Part shown: piece after piece, positions 44,222-52,535 of the stretch
Layout: the number at the start of each line of letters is the position of its first letter
Position numbering within the stretch: the stretch's first letter is position 1
Source: Acidimicrobiia bacterium
Lineage (GTDB): Bacteria; Actinomycetota; Acidimicrobiia; Acidimicrobiales; Poriferisodalaceae
Reading direction: 5' to 3'
DNA length: 64,000 bases
Assembly (NCBI GenBank): GCA_022826045.1
Contig: JAJDVQ010000008.1
Coordinates: 1-64,000 of the forward strand
The notes under the pieces: model-generated
Seen by the model: the letters and a program-made list of their open reading frames with translations, nothing else
The model's database searches: none
Told to the model about the DNA's origin: nothing
Made by a program: the position numbers and the translations under genes

Positions 44222-45277
44222 ATGGACGAGCGCAGAGCCACGGTGCTGCGAGCGGTCGTGGAGAACTTCATCGAGAGCGCGCAACCGGTCGGCTCTGCTG
44301 CTGTGCTCTCGGAGACCGGTCTCGACGTGTCGCCTGCCACCGTGCGCAACGATCTCGCTGCGCTCGAAGCAGGCGGCTACCTGATGCAGCCGCACACCAG
44401 CGCCGGGCGCATCCCCACCGAGGCGGGCTACCGCTACTTCGTGGACGGCCTCGGACCGGGCTCGCTGGACAGTGCCGAAGTGCAGCAGGTGCGTGCGTTC
44501 TTCGCGCATGCACAGGGACAGATCGAGGAACTGCTCTCCGACACCAGCCGGCTGCTGTCGGATCTGACCGAGTACGCAGCGATGGTCGTGGCGCCCAGCC
44601 ACGATTGCGACACGATCCGCTCTGCCCAGCTCGTCGACCTCGGAGGCGGGCGCCTGCTGGTTGTGCTGGTGATGTCGTCGGGAGCGGTCGAGCGCACCTA
44701 CGTCGACGTGTACAGCAGCCCGGAGCTGGTGGCCGCAGCCCAGGGGCATGCGACCGGCGCTGCCTCCGCTGTCCTCAACGAGGCGCTCACCGGTCGGGCA
44801 AGGTCCCGGCGGCTGGACGTCCGCGCAACCGGTGATGCGGGGACCGACGCGTTGGTGGATGCGGCGCTGTTGGCCCTCGCCGCTGACGAGCCCGCCTCGA
44901 GTGAGCTCTACGTGGGAGGCACCGCCAAGATCACCGAGCAGTTCGAAGCTGTGTCGTCGCTGCGGTCAGTGCTGTCGGTGCTGGAGGAGCAGCTCATGGT
45001 GGTGACGCTGCTGCGCGGCCTGGTGGATCGGGGGCTCAGTGTGGCGATCGGCTCAGAGACCGGCATGCAGCCGCTCGCCGAGTGCTCCGTGGTGGTCGCG
45101 CCGTACCAGGTCGGCGGCGAGACCGTCGGCAGCGTGGGGCTGCTGGGTCCGACTCGCATGGACTACCCGAAAGCGCTCGCCGCAGTGCACACGGTGAGCC
45201 GGAGACTGTCGGCCTCTCTCGGCGACGGCGACGGCGCTCATGTGCCCGCAGGCTCAGCGGGCACCGCCCCCCGCTGA
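44222..45277 (+). CDS. hrcA: Heat-inducible transcription repressor HrcA
   Basis: 351 residues. An N-terminal winged helix (about 1-75; ATVLRAVVENFIESAQPVGS, VSPATVRNDLAALE, HTSAGRIPTEAGYRYFVD) is followed by the GAF-like HrcA domain and an end motif NVGLLGPTRMDYPKA-like (SVGLLGPTRMDYPKA). It represses chaperone genes by binding CIRCE. I see no CIRCE-type TTAGCACTC repeat in 44055-44221. ATG 44222 has CGGAGG 5 bases upstream. First gene of hrcA-dnaJ-regulator-hemW. Confidence 0.95.
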   Translation: MDERRATVLRAVVENFIESAQPVGSAAVLSETGLDVSPATVRNDLAALEAGGYLMQPHTSAGRIPTEAGYRYFVDGLGPGSLDSAEVQQVRAFFAHAQGQIEELLSDTSRLLSDLTEYAAMVVAPSHDCDTIRSAQLVDLGGGRLLVVLVMSSGAVERTYVDVYSSPELVAAAQGHATGAASAVLNEALTGRARSRRLDVRATGDAGTDALVDAALLALAADEPASSELYVGGTAKITEQFEAVSSLRSVLSVLEEQLMVVTLLRGLVDRGLSVAIGSETGMQPLAECSVVVAPYQVGGETVGSVGLLGPTRMDYPKALAAVHTVSRRLSASLGDGDGAHVPAGSAGTAPR

Positions 45278-45288
45278 GCCCGCGCCGG

Positions 45289-46452
45289 ATGCCTGCCGAC
45301 TACTACGAGCTGCTCGGCGTCAGCCGTGATGTCGGCGAGGGCGAGCTCAAGCGTGCGTACCGTCAGAAGGCACGCGAGAACCATCCCGATGCGAACCCGG
45401 GCGACGTCGGCGCCGAGGCCCGCTTCAAGGAGATCAGCGAGGCCTACGCCGTGCTCTCTGATCCCGAAGCGCGAGCAAGGTATGACCGGTTCGGCCACGA
45501 GGGCCTGCGCGGCGGCATGGGCGGACCGGCCTTCGACTTCGATCTGAGCGACATCTTCGAGTCGTTCTTCGGGGGCAACCCGTTCGGGGGATCCCGATCC
45601 CGCCGGCCGGCGGGGCCGCCTCGCGGCGACGACCACGAGACAGTCATCGACCTGGAATTTGCCGAGTCCGTTTTCGGGGCTGATCGCCCCATCGACATAC
45701 GGGCTCAGGTGAGATGCGACGACTGCGGCGGCTCGGGCGCTGCACCGGGCATCGTGCCGACCGTCTGCACCGTCTGCGAAGGCGTGGGCCAGGTGCGCCA
45801 GGTGCGCCAGAGCTTCCTGGGGCAGATGGTGACCACGGCGCCGTGCCCTCGATGCCGCGGGATCGGCGAGGAGATCGCCGATCCGTGCAGATCATGCCGG
45901 GGCGAGGGCCGCCGTGCAGAGCAGGTCTCGCTGGTCGTGCGGGTGCCGCCGGGCGTGGAGGGGGGCGCCACGCTGAGACTGAGCGGCCGTGGCTCTGTGG
46001 GCCCCCGCGGCGGTCCGCCTGGCGACCTCTACGTGCATCTGCGTGTGCAGGAGTCCGATGTGTTCGTGCGCCAGGGCGACAGCCTCGTGGCAGAACTGCC
46101 GGTGACGATGCTGCAGGCTGCGCTCGGGGCGACCCTGACCTTCGAGACGCTCGATGGCCCCACCGAACTGCGCGTGGCGGCAGGCACGCAGCCCAGCGAC
46201 ATGATCCGCTTGAACGGGCTGGGCGTGCCGCGCCCGAACGGTCGGGGCCGGGGCGATCTGCATGTGGTCGTGAGGGTGGACATCCCCAAGAAGCTCTCGA
46301 AGGCCGAGGCTGCGAAGCTGCGAGAGGTGGCGGCCGAGCGCGGCGAGACCGTGGTGGGAGGGCCAGACCCTGATGAGCCGGCGGGCAGCGAGCCTCAGGT
46401 CGACGGCGAGTCGCCTGCACGGAACCGCCGCAAGCGGCGCAGCAGACGTTGA
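45289..46452 (+). CDS. dnaJ: Chaperone protein DnaJ
   Basis: 387 residues, type I J-protein. J-domain (about 1-65) has YYELLGVSRD and the HPD motif in ENHPDANPG. The Gly/Phe region (about 75-105) is short (FESFFGGNPFGG). Four zinc repeats are CDDCGGSG, CTVCEGVG, CPRCRGIG and CRSCRGEG; two substrate-binding beta domains and a basic tail (NRRKRRSRR) complete it. It stimulates DnaK ATPase. Begins 11 bases after hrcA, as in the hrcA-dnaJ pair of many actinobacteria. Confidence 0.96.
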   Translation: MPADYYELLGVSRDVGEGELKRAYRQKARENHPDANPGDVGAEARFKEISEAYAVLSDPEARARYDRFGHEGLRGGMGGPAFDFDLSDIFESFFGGNPFGGSRSRRPAGPPRGDDHETVIDLEFAESVFGADRPIDIRAQVRCDDCGGSGAAPGIVPTVCTVCEGVGQVRQVRQSFLGQMVTTAPCPRCRGIGEEIADPCRSCRGEGRRAEQVSLVVRVPPGVEGGATLRLSGRGSVGPRGGPPGDLYVHLRVQESDVFVRQGDSLVAELPVTMLQAALGATLTFETLDGPTELRVAAGTQPSDMIRLNGLGVPRPNGRGRGDLHVVVRVDIPKKLSKAEAAKLREVAAERGETVVGGPDPDEPAGSEPQVDGESPARNRRKRRSRR

Positions 46453-46453
46453 C

Positions 46454-46777
46454 ATGATCAGCCGCCGCCAGCACATCGATGCGCTGGTCGGGGAGCGCTT
46501 GCGTTCGGCGCGCAAACGACGTCGCATGACACTGGGCGATGTAGAAGCAGCCTCCGGCGGCGAGTTCCGCATCTCGGTGCTCGGGGCATACGAGCGGGGC
46601 GCTCGTGGCGTGGCGGTGCACCGCTTGCTGCGGCTGGCAGAGATCTACGGCGTCCTGCCCGCTGATCTTCTTCCGCACGAGTCCCCGGGGTCGCCCGACG
46701 ACAGGTCGCACGCGTGGAGCGAAACAGCAGCTACGGACGACGCATCGGTGTGCTTTCCGCCGGATGCGGTGCTGTGA
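46454..46777 (+). CDS. BldD-like XRE helix-turn-helix regulator
   Basis: 107 residues. The N-terminal part (about 7-72) is an XRE fold closely following the BldD pattern: LVGERLRSARKRRRMTLGDV, EAASGGEFRISVLGAYERG, VHRLLRLAEIYGVLPADLLP. The rest is acidic and looks unstructured. In streptomycetes BldD binds c-di-GMP through a C-terminal domain; that domain is absent here. ATG 46454 is one base after the dnaJ stop, and its stop overlaps hemW by one base, so the regulator is locked in the operon. Confidence 0.82.
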   Translation: MISRRQHIDALVGERLRSARKRRRMTLGDVEAASGGEFRISVLGAYERGARGVAVHRLLRLAEIYGVLPADLLPHESPGSPDDRSHAWSETAATDDASVCFPPDAVL

Positions 46778-47910
46778 TGACAGCGCCGCCGCCACGCACC
46801 GACCCGTCATCGGGGGAGGCAGAGCAGGACGCCGACGACGACTTCGGCGTCTACGTCCACGTTCCGTTCTGTACCCATCGCTGCGACTACTGCGCGTTCG
46901 CGACCTGGACCGACCGCAGTCATCTGGTGGCCGATTACATGGCGTGCTGCCGGGATCAGGCGCGAGCACTGGCCTCGGGCATGCCGCCGGTGACGTCGGT
47001 GTTCTTCGGCGGCGGCACGCCCAATCTGGTTGCACCGTCGATGCTCGCTGCGGTGCTCGGCGAGCTGCCGCTGGCGCCCGGCGCTGAGATCACTGTCGAA
47101 TGCAATCCGGACTTGGTCACGCCCGCGGGGATGCGTTCCTGCAGCGACATGGGCGTGAACCGGATCAGCCTCGGCGTGCAGTCGATGGTGCCCCACGTGC
47201 TGTCATCCCTGGGCCGCCAGCACGATCCGTCCATGGTCGCCGCGGCGATCGATGCCGTCCGGAGCACCGGCATCGGCCTGCTCAATCTCGATCTCATATT
47301 CGGCTCGCCCGCCGAATCGATCGCCGACTGCGAACGCTCGCTGACTGCTGCGATCGCGTTCGGACCTGATCATCTCAGCGTGTACGGGCTGACCCCTGAG
47401 CCGGGAACGCCCCTGGGGGACGATCCTTCCCGCCATCCCGACGATGACGACATGGCCGACAAGTACGTGATCGTCGACGAGATGCTGGAGCGCGCCGGCT
47501 ATGAGATGTACGAGATCTCCAATTGGGCTCGGCCCGGCGCTCTCTGCCGGCACAACCTGCTGTATTGGACCCAGGGTTCCTATGCGGGCATCGGCTGTGC
47601 GGCGCACAGCCACCGCGACGGTCGCAGGTTCTGGAGCGTGCGCACACCCGAGCGCTATATCGGAGCGATCAGATCAGGGTCCTCGGTCGAGGCGGGAAGC
47701 GAGTCGCTCGGCCCCGACGAGCGTCGGCTGGAGGCGCTGCAACTCGCGCTGCGCACTTCGACAGGTGTTCCCGCCGAAGCGGTGCCCGACGACGTGGCAG
47801 GCCTGCTCATGCCGGCCGGCGACGGCCGCCTCAGGCTGACCGTGCGGGGACGGCTGCTGGCGAACGAGGTTGCCATCCGCCTGCACCACTCGCCCCACGG
47901 GGCTGCCTAG
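46777..47910 (+). CDS. hemW: Radical SAM heme chaperone HemW (formerly oxygen-independent coproporphyrinogen oxidase-like)
   Basis: 377 residues. VYVHVPFCTHRCDYCAFATW carries the Cx3Cx2C [4Fe-4S]/SAM motif, then VFFGGGTPNL, ITVECNPD, LGVQSM and LNLDLIFGSP; the C-terminal HemN-C part includes EMYEISNWARPG. It lacks the extra Cys of true HemN (CxxxCxxC only), supporting HemW. It handles heme insertion into acceptor proteins. ATG 46777 overlaps the upstream stop by one base (TGATG). Confidence 0.9.
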   Translation: MTAPPPRTDPSSGEAEQDADDDFGVYVHVPFCTHRCDYCAFATWTDRSHLVADYMACCRDQARALASGMPPVTSVFFGGGTPNLVAPSMLAAVLGELPLAPGAEITVECNPDLVTPAGMRSCSDMGVNRISLGVQSMVPHVLSSLGRQHDPSMVAAAIDAVRSTGIGLLNLDLIFGSPAESIADCERSLTAAIAFGPDHLSVYGLTPEPGTPLGDDPSRHPDDDDMADKYVIVDEMLERAGYEMYEISNWARPGALCRHNLLYWTQGSYAGIGCAAHSHRDGRRFWSVRTPERYIGAIRSGSSVEAGSESLGPDERRLEALQLALRTSTGVPAEAVPDDVAGLLMPAGDGRLRLTVRGRLLANEVAIRLHHSPHGAA

Positions 47911-47916
47911 TGCCCC

Positions 47917-49158
47917 TCAGGAATCGCTGTCGAGCGGGGACGTGGCGGCCTGGGGGGATTCGATGCTCAGTTCGCCATAGTGCACCACCACGACATCGCA
48001 GCTCAAGCTGGGCAGTTCACCCCTCTCGACGAGCGACCATTGCCCGCTCGGCAGCGTCAAGAGGCCCGCGAGTGCTTCGTGATCCGGATCCGCGCCCGGT
48101 TGCGTTTGTGGGCAGCTGACGTTGCCGGCCTCACCGTCAGCGGTCTCGGGCGTGCCGCCAGGGGGACACTCATGGCGGGCGGTGCCGTAGAGCAGTGTCG
48201 CGCCGCTGGGGGCGGGGTCGTCAGGGCTCGGTGTGGTCGTGGGAAGCACCGGCGCGTTGTGGTCGTCGCCGGGTTCGGTCGGCGGCGCACCGTCGACCTC
48301 GTCTGAATCCGTTCCGGACGCGCTGATCGAGGTGATGGGGGAGATCGGAACGTTGGCCGGATGCAGCGTGTCCACTGAGTCGGGAAACCCCTCGCCGCTC
48401 AGCGCCCGCCAGCCGATGACGGCGACGATGACGAGCGCGGCCGCCAGGGCAGCGGCGGCGATCCACCGGCGATCCAGCGCAGATGGACCCCGCTCAGTCG
48501 CGAGGAGGGGGCTGCGGATGTCGGCGTCGGCAGGAGCCGAACTCGCAGCATGACGGATTGCGGCGAGGCGGGCGATCCAGGATTGCAGCGCGTCGCCGTC
48601 ATGAGGTGTTTCAGCCGCCGCTGCAGCAAGATCCCGGCTCGCGATCAGGGCGTCGCCGCAGTGCCGGCGCTCTGACGCGGCTGCGACAGCACGATCAGTG
48701 CGCGTGAGCTCCGCCTCGGCGATCGCGGCGATGCTGGCAAGGTCAGTTCCGGGCGGATGCTGCTGGGGGTCGCTCGGCCCGGTGGCCTCGCCGAAGCCGC
48801 ACAGCACGGGACGCAGGGGTCGCGCAAGCAGGACGTGGTCACGGATCAGTGCGCCGTGACGGATGCCTCGGTGGTGCAGTTCGGCCAGCGTCCTCCCTGC
48901 TGCAATGAGGACATCGAGTACATCGAACAGGCCGAGCGGCGGGTGCTCGGCGAGCGTGGCGGCTTCGAGATACTGCAAGCGCAGCTCGCAGCGGCCGTCG
49001 ACGTCGTCGAACCCGACTGCGCTGACCACGCCCTCGATGCGAATGGCGTCGAGCAGTTCAGCTTCGTGGCGCAGCCGGGAACGCTCGGTCCCCGTCGCGT
49101 GCTTCACCAGGACGGCACTGCCGGTCCCGTCATCTCGGACTGTCGGACTCCTCAGCAT
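47917..49158 (-). CDS. Membrane-anchored Ser/Thr pseudokinase
   Basis: 413 residues. The cytoplasmic part (about 1-215) follows the protein-kinase order (AVLVKHATG with Lys19; LHHRGIRHGALIRDHVLL in the catalytic-loop position; CGFG in the DFG position), but HRD is replaced by HGA and DFG by GFG, so catalysis is not expected. A single membrane segment spans about 232-250. The outer part is Pro/Asp/Thr-rich, then has a Cys-containing end (about 340-405). It follows the Tad genes on the same strand but has its own promoter. A signalling or scaffold role is inference. Confidence 0.7.
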   Translation of the reverse strand: MLRSPTVRDDGTGSAVLVKHATGTERSRLRHEAELLDAIRIEGVVSAVGFDDVDGRCELRLQYLEAATLAEHPPLGLFDVLDVLIAAGRTLAELHHRGIRHGALIRDHVLLARPLRPVLCGFGEATGPSDPQQHPPGTDLASIAAIAEAELTRTDRAVAAASERRHCGDALIASRDLAAAAAETPHDGDALQSWIARLAAIRHAASSAPADADIRSPLLATERGPSALDRRWIAAAALAAALVIVAVIGWRALSGEGFPDSVDTLHPANVPISPITSISASGTDSDEVDGAPPTEPGDDHNAPVLPTTTPSPDDPAPSGATLLYGTARHECPPGGTPETADGEAGNVSCPQTQPGADPDHEALAGLLTLPSGQWSLVERGELPSLSCDVVVVHYGELSIESPQAATSPLDSDS

Positions 49159-49166
49159 TATGGAAA

Positions 49167-49194
49167 GCTATAAAAAATCATAGAACAAACTCAA
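49167..49194 (-). promoter_or_regulatory. Near-leaderless promoter of the pseudokinase gene
   Basis: On the minus strand TTGAGT (49194-49189) and TATAGC (49172-49167) are 16 bases apart in an AT-rich stretch. The start ATG is only 8 bases after the -10 box, so transcription should begin at or next to the start codon. Confidence 0.45.
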
Positions 49195-49231
49195 ATTAAT
49201 TCATCAATAGCCGCGGCTGTGGCCCTTCCGG

Positions 49232-49708
49232 TCAGCCCGAGAGATGAATGCGTCCCGTTGCCTCGGCCTCGATGTGCCTGGTCGCCGAGCCTTGAACGCT
49301 TCCGATCAAGCCGATGATCCGTCGTGCCGAGCCGGAGACGGAAACACGCACCGCCGCAGGGCCGGCCTGCGACACGATCACGGTGATCGAGTCGGGCTCG
49401 AAGACAGCAGACACACGGTCGGAGGTCGTGCGCTGAGCCCACGCTCGCAGGTGCCGAAGGCGGGAAGGATCCAGCCGGTACACGCCGTGCCGACGCAGGG
49501 CACTCTCGTCGACGGCGAGTGTGACCAGATCGTTCGCGAGCGACGACGCTGCCGAAGCGGCTTCGCGCTGGGCAACGAAGGCGGCGGCGCTGTCGACGGT
49601 GATGCTCCCCAGCAGCGTCACGATCAGCACGCCAACCGGCACCAGCAGCAGGGCCGTGCCCCGCTCGCAACTTCCGATGACGGGTGCTTCGGCTCGGCGC
49701 TGGCCCAT
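49232..49708 (-). CDS. TadE/TadG-like pilus-assembly protein (Rv3654c-like)
   Basis: 158 residues from ATG 49708; ATG 49762 would overlap the previous gene. SCERGTALLLVPVGVLIVTLL is the N-terminal membrane segment with a conserved Glu-Arg-Gly before it, as in pseudopilin-like TadE/G proteins. The rest would be outside the membrane. Last of three similar small genes in the Tad operon. Confidence 0.68.
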   Translation of the reverse strand: MGQRRAEAPVIGSCERGTALLLVPVGVLIVTLLGSITVDSAAAFVAQREAASAASSLANDLVTLAVDESALRRHGVYRLDPSRLRHLRAWAQRTTSDRVSAVFEPDSITVIVSQAGPAAVRVSVSGSARRIIGLIGSVQGSATRHIEAEATGRIHLSG

Positions 49709-49721
49709 GGTCGCGGATTGT

Positions 49722-50174
49722 TCAGGACGGGAATCGGCAGGGCGCCCGCCCGCCGAGTCCATGCCGGAACGGATCGACGATCTCGCTGGCGCGGGCACGC
49801 ACGACAGTCGGAGACCGGCGTGCGTGCGTCAGGGCGAGCCGGGGGACTTCCAGGCTGGCTTCGAACGTCACTCGTTCGCAGCGACGCAGTCGCGGTGCGC
49901 CGACCGCAGCGATGGCCCTGTCGCTGTTGACGGAGTAGCCGGAGATCGCCCGGGTGCCTGCAGCGACAGCAGCGTCGGCGGCATCCGCTGAGCCGCGGCC
50001 GGGGTGCTCGACGAATGTCCGGACTGCTTCGCGGGCCCCGGAGGCAGCGGCCAGCTTGGCATCCAGGGCTGCCCAGGCTTGGGCGAAGACCAGCGTGCCG
50101 ACGACGAACACCAGCACCACGAACGGCAGCACTTCGGCCCCGACGAATCCGGATTCGTTCCGCGTGTCGGGCAC
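49722..50174 (-). CDS. TadE-like pilus-assembly protein
   Basis: 150 residues from GTG 50174. NESGFVGAEVLPFVVLVFVVG gives the E/G-containing N-terminus and single membrane helix (about 12-33) of TadE-like minor pseudopilins. The remainder (FAQAWAALDAKLAAASGAREA...) is probably extracytoplasmic. Ten bases after the preceding TadE-like gene. Confidence 0.72.
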   Translation of the reverse strand: MPDTRNESGFVGAEVLPFVVLVFVVGTLVFAQAWAALDAKLAAASGAREAVRTFVEHPGRGSADAADAAVAAGTRAISGYSVNSDRAIAAVGAPRLRRCERVTFEASLEVPRLALTHARRSPTVVRARASEIVDPFRHGLGGRAPCRFPS

Positions 50175-50184
50175 CGTGCGCGAC

Positions 50185-50583
50185 TCAATCGGCCGGACCG
50201 AATCGAGCCAGCTCTCGACGCATCTCGAACCGGCGCTCGATGCTCCGCAGGCTCGAGAGCGCGGATGCATCGAGGAGCAGGTTCGGGGGCCTCGCCACCA
50301 CATCCAGCGCGACGACGTCGGGGGTCGTGGTCCACTGGATCGACTCGATGTCCATCGACGATCCGATGCGGGACCGCAGCCATCGCTCCGCATCGGCAAG
50401 AGCTGCTGGGCTCCCGCCATCGAAGGCAGCACGCCGCATTGCCTCGTGACCCGTTGCGGTGACGATCGAGGTGGCATAGAGGTGCACTGCGACCTGGACA
50501 GCCAGCATCAGGAACGCCCCGAACGCCAGCACGCTCCAGGGCAGCGCAACAAGCCCGACGCCGTCCTCGTCGCGGCACCGCAT
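50185..50583 (-). CDS. TadE-like pilus-assembly protein
   Basis: 132 residues from ATG 50583; GTG 50586 is also possible. RCRDEDGVGLVALPWSVLAF starts the membrane helix (about 10-35), with the E-D-G-x-G pattern of TadE-like proteins, and HEAMRRAAFDGG continues the N-terminal helix. The start overlaps the stop of the pilin-like gene by one base (TGATG). Confidence 0.72.
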   Translation of the reverse strand: MRCRDEDGVGLVALPWSVLAFGAFLMLAVQVAVHLYATSIVTATGHEAMRRAAFDGGSPAALADAERWLRSRIGSSMDIESIQWTTTPDVVALDVVARPPNLLLDASALSSLRSIERRFEMRRELARFGPAD

Positions 50584-50891
50584 CACTTGCCGATCTTGGA
50601 GATCTCAGAGTTGGTGGTCTCTTCGGCGTTTTCCCACAGCGTCTTGAAGCCGACCCACATGAGCGCGCCCAGCGAGGCGATGATCAGCACGGCGATTGCC
50701 GCCGAGATCACCCCCTCGCCGTGTTCATCGCGTCCGCGTCTGCGACGCCGCCACAGCAAGCTGGGCGAGCTGTGAACCTCGAACGCGCAGAGGCCGCTGC
50801 TGGCACACACTGCGCTGAGCGCGGCGAGGCCGTATTCGGGCGCAATCGCGAGAGCGGAGTGCCCGAGAGCTGCCAACAATGTCACTTCCAT
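50583..50891 (-). CDS. Flp/DUF4244-like pilin candidate
   Basis: 102 residues. Two hydrophobic parts: residues 1-37 and, after an Arg-rich stretch (WRRRRRRGRD), EHGEGVISAAIAVLIIASLG, which resembles the Gly-Glu-containing processing site and helix of small Flp pilins. Position between tadC and tadE genes fits the pilin slot. The long N-terminal part is unusual for Flp. ATG 50891 has AAGGA about 9 bases upstream. Confidence 0.6.
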   Translation of the reverse strand: MEVTLLAALGHSALAIAPEYGLAALSAVCASSGLCAFEVHSSPSLLWRRRRRGRDEHGEGVISAAIAVLIIASLGALMWVGFKTLWENAEETTNSEISKIGK

Positions 50892-50955
50892 CACGTGTCC
50901 TTTCCGTGGAAGCCAGTACTGGGGCGGGGCCTTGGTCGGCATGTCCTGGTGACCG

Positions 50956-51681
50956 TCACAGCGCCGCATAGCCGCGCAGCGCATCGCTGAAAGGGATCGC
51001 CAGCAAGACGGCGCCAGGAACCAGTGCTGCAACCGTGACGGGGATCCACACCTGCTCGTTGCGGCGCTCGATACGCTCGATGAGCCGACGGTGGGCCTCC
51101 ATGCGGGCGGAGCGGACCTCGTCCGCGACCAGTGCGGCGATGTCCGTGGCGTCCGAGTGCAGGGTGAGCACGCCGACGAATCTCCGGATCTCAGCCGAGC
51201 CGGCGACATCGGCCCATTCGGCCAACGCCACTTCGACCGAGCTGCCGCCCGAGACTTGGGCGGTGACCCGCTCGAGATCGGCAGCGCAGAATCCCTTCCC
51301 GCGCTGGGCTGCAGCTCGCAGGGCGCCGGTCAGCGACATGCCGCTGGCAAGCAGCATGCCGATGTGCTCGGCAACGATCGGCAGTTCCTCGGTGATGTCT
51401 GCACGCCGGGCTGCCCCCTGCGCACTCAGACGCTGTTCAAAGGTGCCGTACGTCGCTCCGGCGGCCGCAAGCGACCCGCCCAGCGCGAGCGCGGCACTGG
51501 CGCCACCGAGGCTGAGCGCTGTCGCGCAAGCTGCGAGCGCCCCGGCGGCGCAGGCGAGCTGCCGCGTGCGGAAGCTCGCTGGAGTGCGAGAGAGACCGGC
51601 CGCCGACAGCCGGGAGGCGAGTTCGGCATCCGCGTCGAGCAGGGCTCCGACTCGCCGACCGAGCGGCTGTCGGGCGATCAC
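50956..51681 (-). CDS. tadC: Tad pilus inner-membrane platform protein TadC
   Basis: 241 residues with a T2SSF domain (about 95-220): EELPIVAEHIGMLLASGMSL, VAQVSGGSS-like VTAQVSGGSSVEVALAEWAD and final membrane helices (VPGAVLLAIPFSDALRGYA). Forms the pilus platform with TadB. The GTG at 51681 overlaps the tadB stop by GTGA; longer in-frame starts run inside tadB. Confidence 0.82.
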   Translation of the reverse strand: MIARQPLGRRVGALLDADAELASRLSAAGLSRTPASFRTRQLACAAGALAACATALSLGGASAALALGGSLAAAGATYGTFEQRLSAQGAARRADITEELPIVAEHIGMLLASGMSLTGALRAAAQRGKGFCAADLERVTAQVSGGSSVEVALAEWADVAGSAEIRRFVGVLTLHSDATDIAALVADEVRSARMEAHRRLIERIERRNEQVWIPVTVAALVPGAVLLAIPFSDALRGYAAL

Positions 51682-52535
51682 TGCAGGAACACCCGCTTGC
51701 GCGGCGGGATTGCCATGATCCGGCCCGCCCACCACCAGCAGCCGACCACGGCCAGCACGCTGAGCACCACGAGCCACTGGCCGTCAGGCGCTTGGTAGGC
51801 CTCTCGACCGCGTCCGATGCTCAAGCCGATGACGGCCATGAACCCCGGTACCAGGGCAACGAAACCGCGCGCAAAGCGAGCGCCGGCCTGCTTGGCGTGC
51901 GCATCGGAGCGAGCAGCGGCTTCGGCGTGAGCGGCCTCCGCCAGAGCGCGCAGGCGAGCATCGAGTCGCACGCCGCCGATCTGGTGGGCGGCGAGCAGCG
52001 TCTCGCAGATGGCATCGGCGGTCGGGTCTGCGAGCGAGCGCTTGAGAATGCGCAGTGATGCCTCGAAGTCGGTGCTCAAGGCCCACGTCCGGGCCGATTC
52101 CTCGAACGCATCGCGTATGCCCGCGGGGGCGTGGGCACCTGCGGCGAACAGAGCGGTCGGGATCGATTGATTCCGGTGTGCCACGCCGACGCGAATCTCT
52201 GCGAGCAGGCGCGGCCATGACTGCCGAGCATTCGCGGCTCGACGCCGGCGGCGATCCGCTGCCGCACGTCCAGGCAATGCAGCGCTGCAGGCTGCGGCGA
52301 GTGCCGGCGCCACGAATCCCCCGAACAGCGCCCAGGTCGCGGTCCACCCTGCCAGTGCTGCTGCGACTGCGCCCAGGGCTCCCAGCAGGAGGCGCCGCGG
52401 CCCTGTGCCGCGGGCCCCAGCAGGCGAGCCCGATGCCGCAGACCATCGGCGCGGAGCGAGCGGCACGCCCGTATATGACGTCGTGAGCAGCCACATTCCC
52501 AGCGCGCCGCAGACCGCAATCGCGATCCCGGTCAC
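51678..52535 (-). CDS. tadB: Tad pilus inner-membrane platform protein TadB
   Basis: 285 residues. Membrane segments at the N-terminus (about 3-23 and 50-85), then a T2SSF domain with RLLAEIRVGVAHRNQSIP, ETLLAAHQIGGVRLDARLRAL and a final pair of helices (FVALVPGFMAVIGLSIG; WLVVLSVLAVVGCWWWAG). GTG 52535 overlaps the tadA stop by GTGA, so tadA-tadB-tadC are translationally linked. Confidence 0.85.
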   Translation of the reverse strand: MTGIAIAVCGALGMWLLTTSYTGVPLAPRRWSAASGSPAGARGTGPRRLLLGALGAVAAALAGWTATWALFGGFVAPALAAACSAALPGRAAADRRRRRAANARQSWPRLLAEIRVGVAHRNQSIPTALFAAGAHAPAGIRDAFEESARTWALSTDFEASLRILKRSLADPTADAICETLLAAHQIGGVRLDARLRALAEAAHAEAAARSDAHAKQAGARFARGFVALVPGFMAVIGLSIGRGREAYQAPDGQWLVVLSVLAVVGCWWWAGRIMAIPPRKRVFLQ

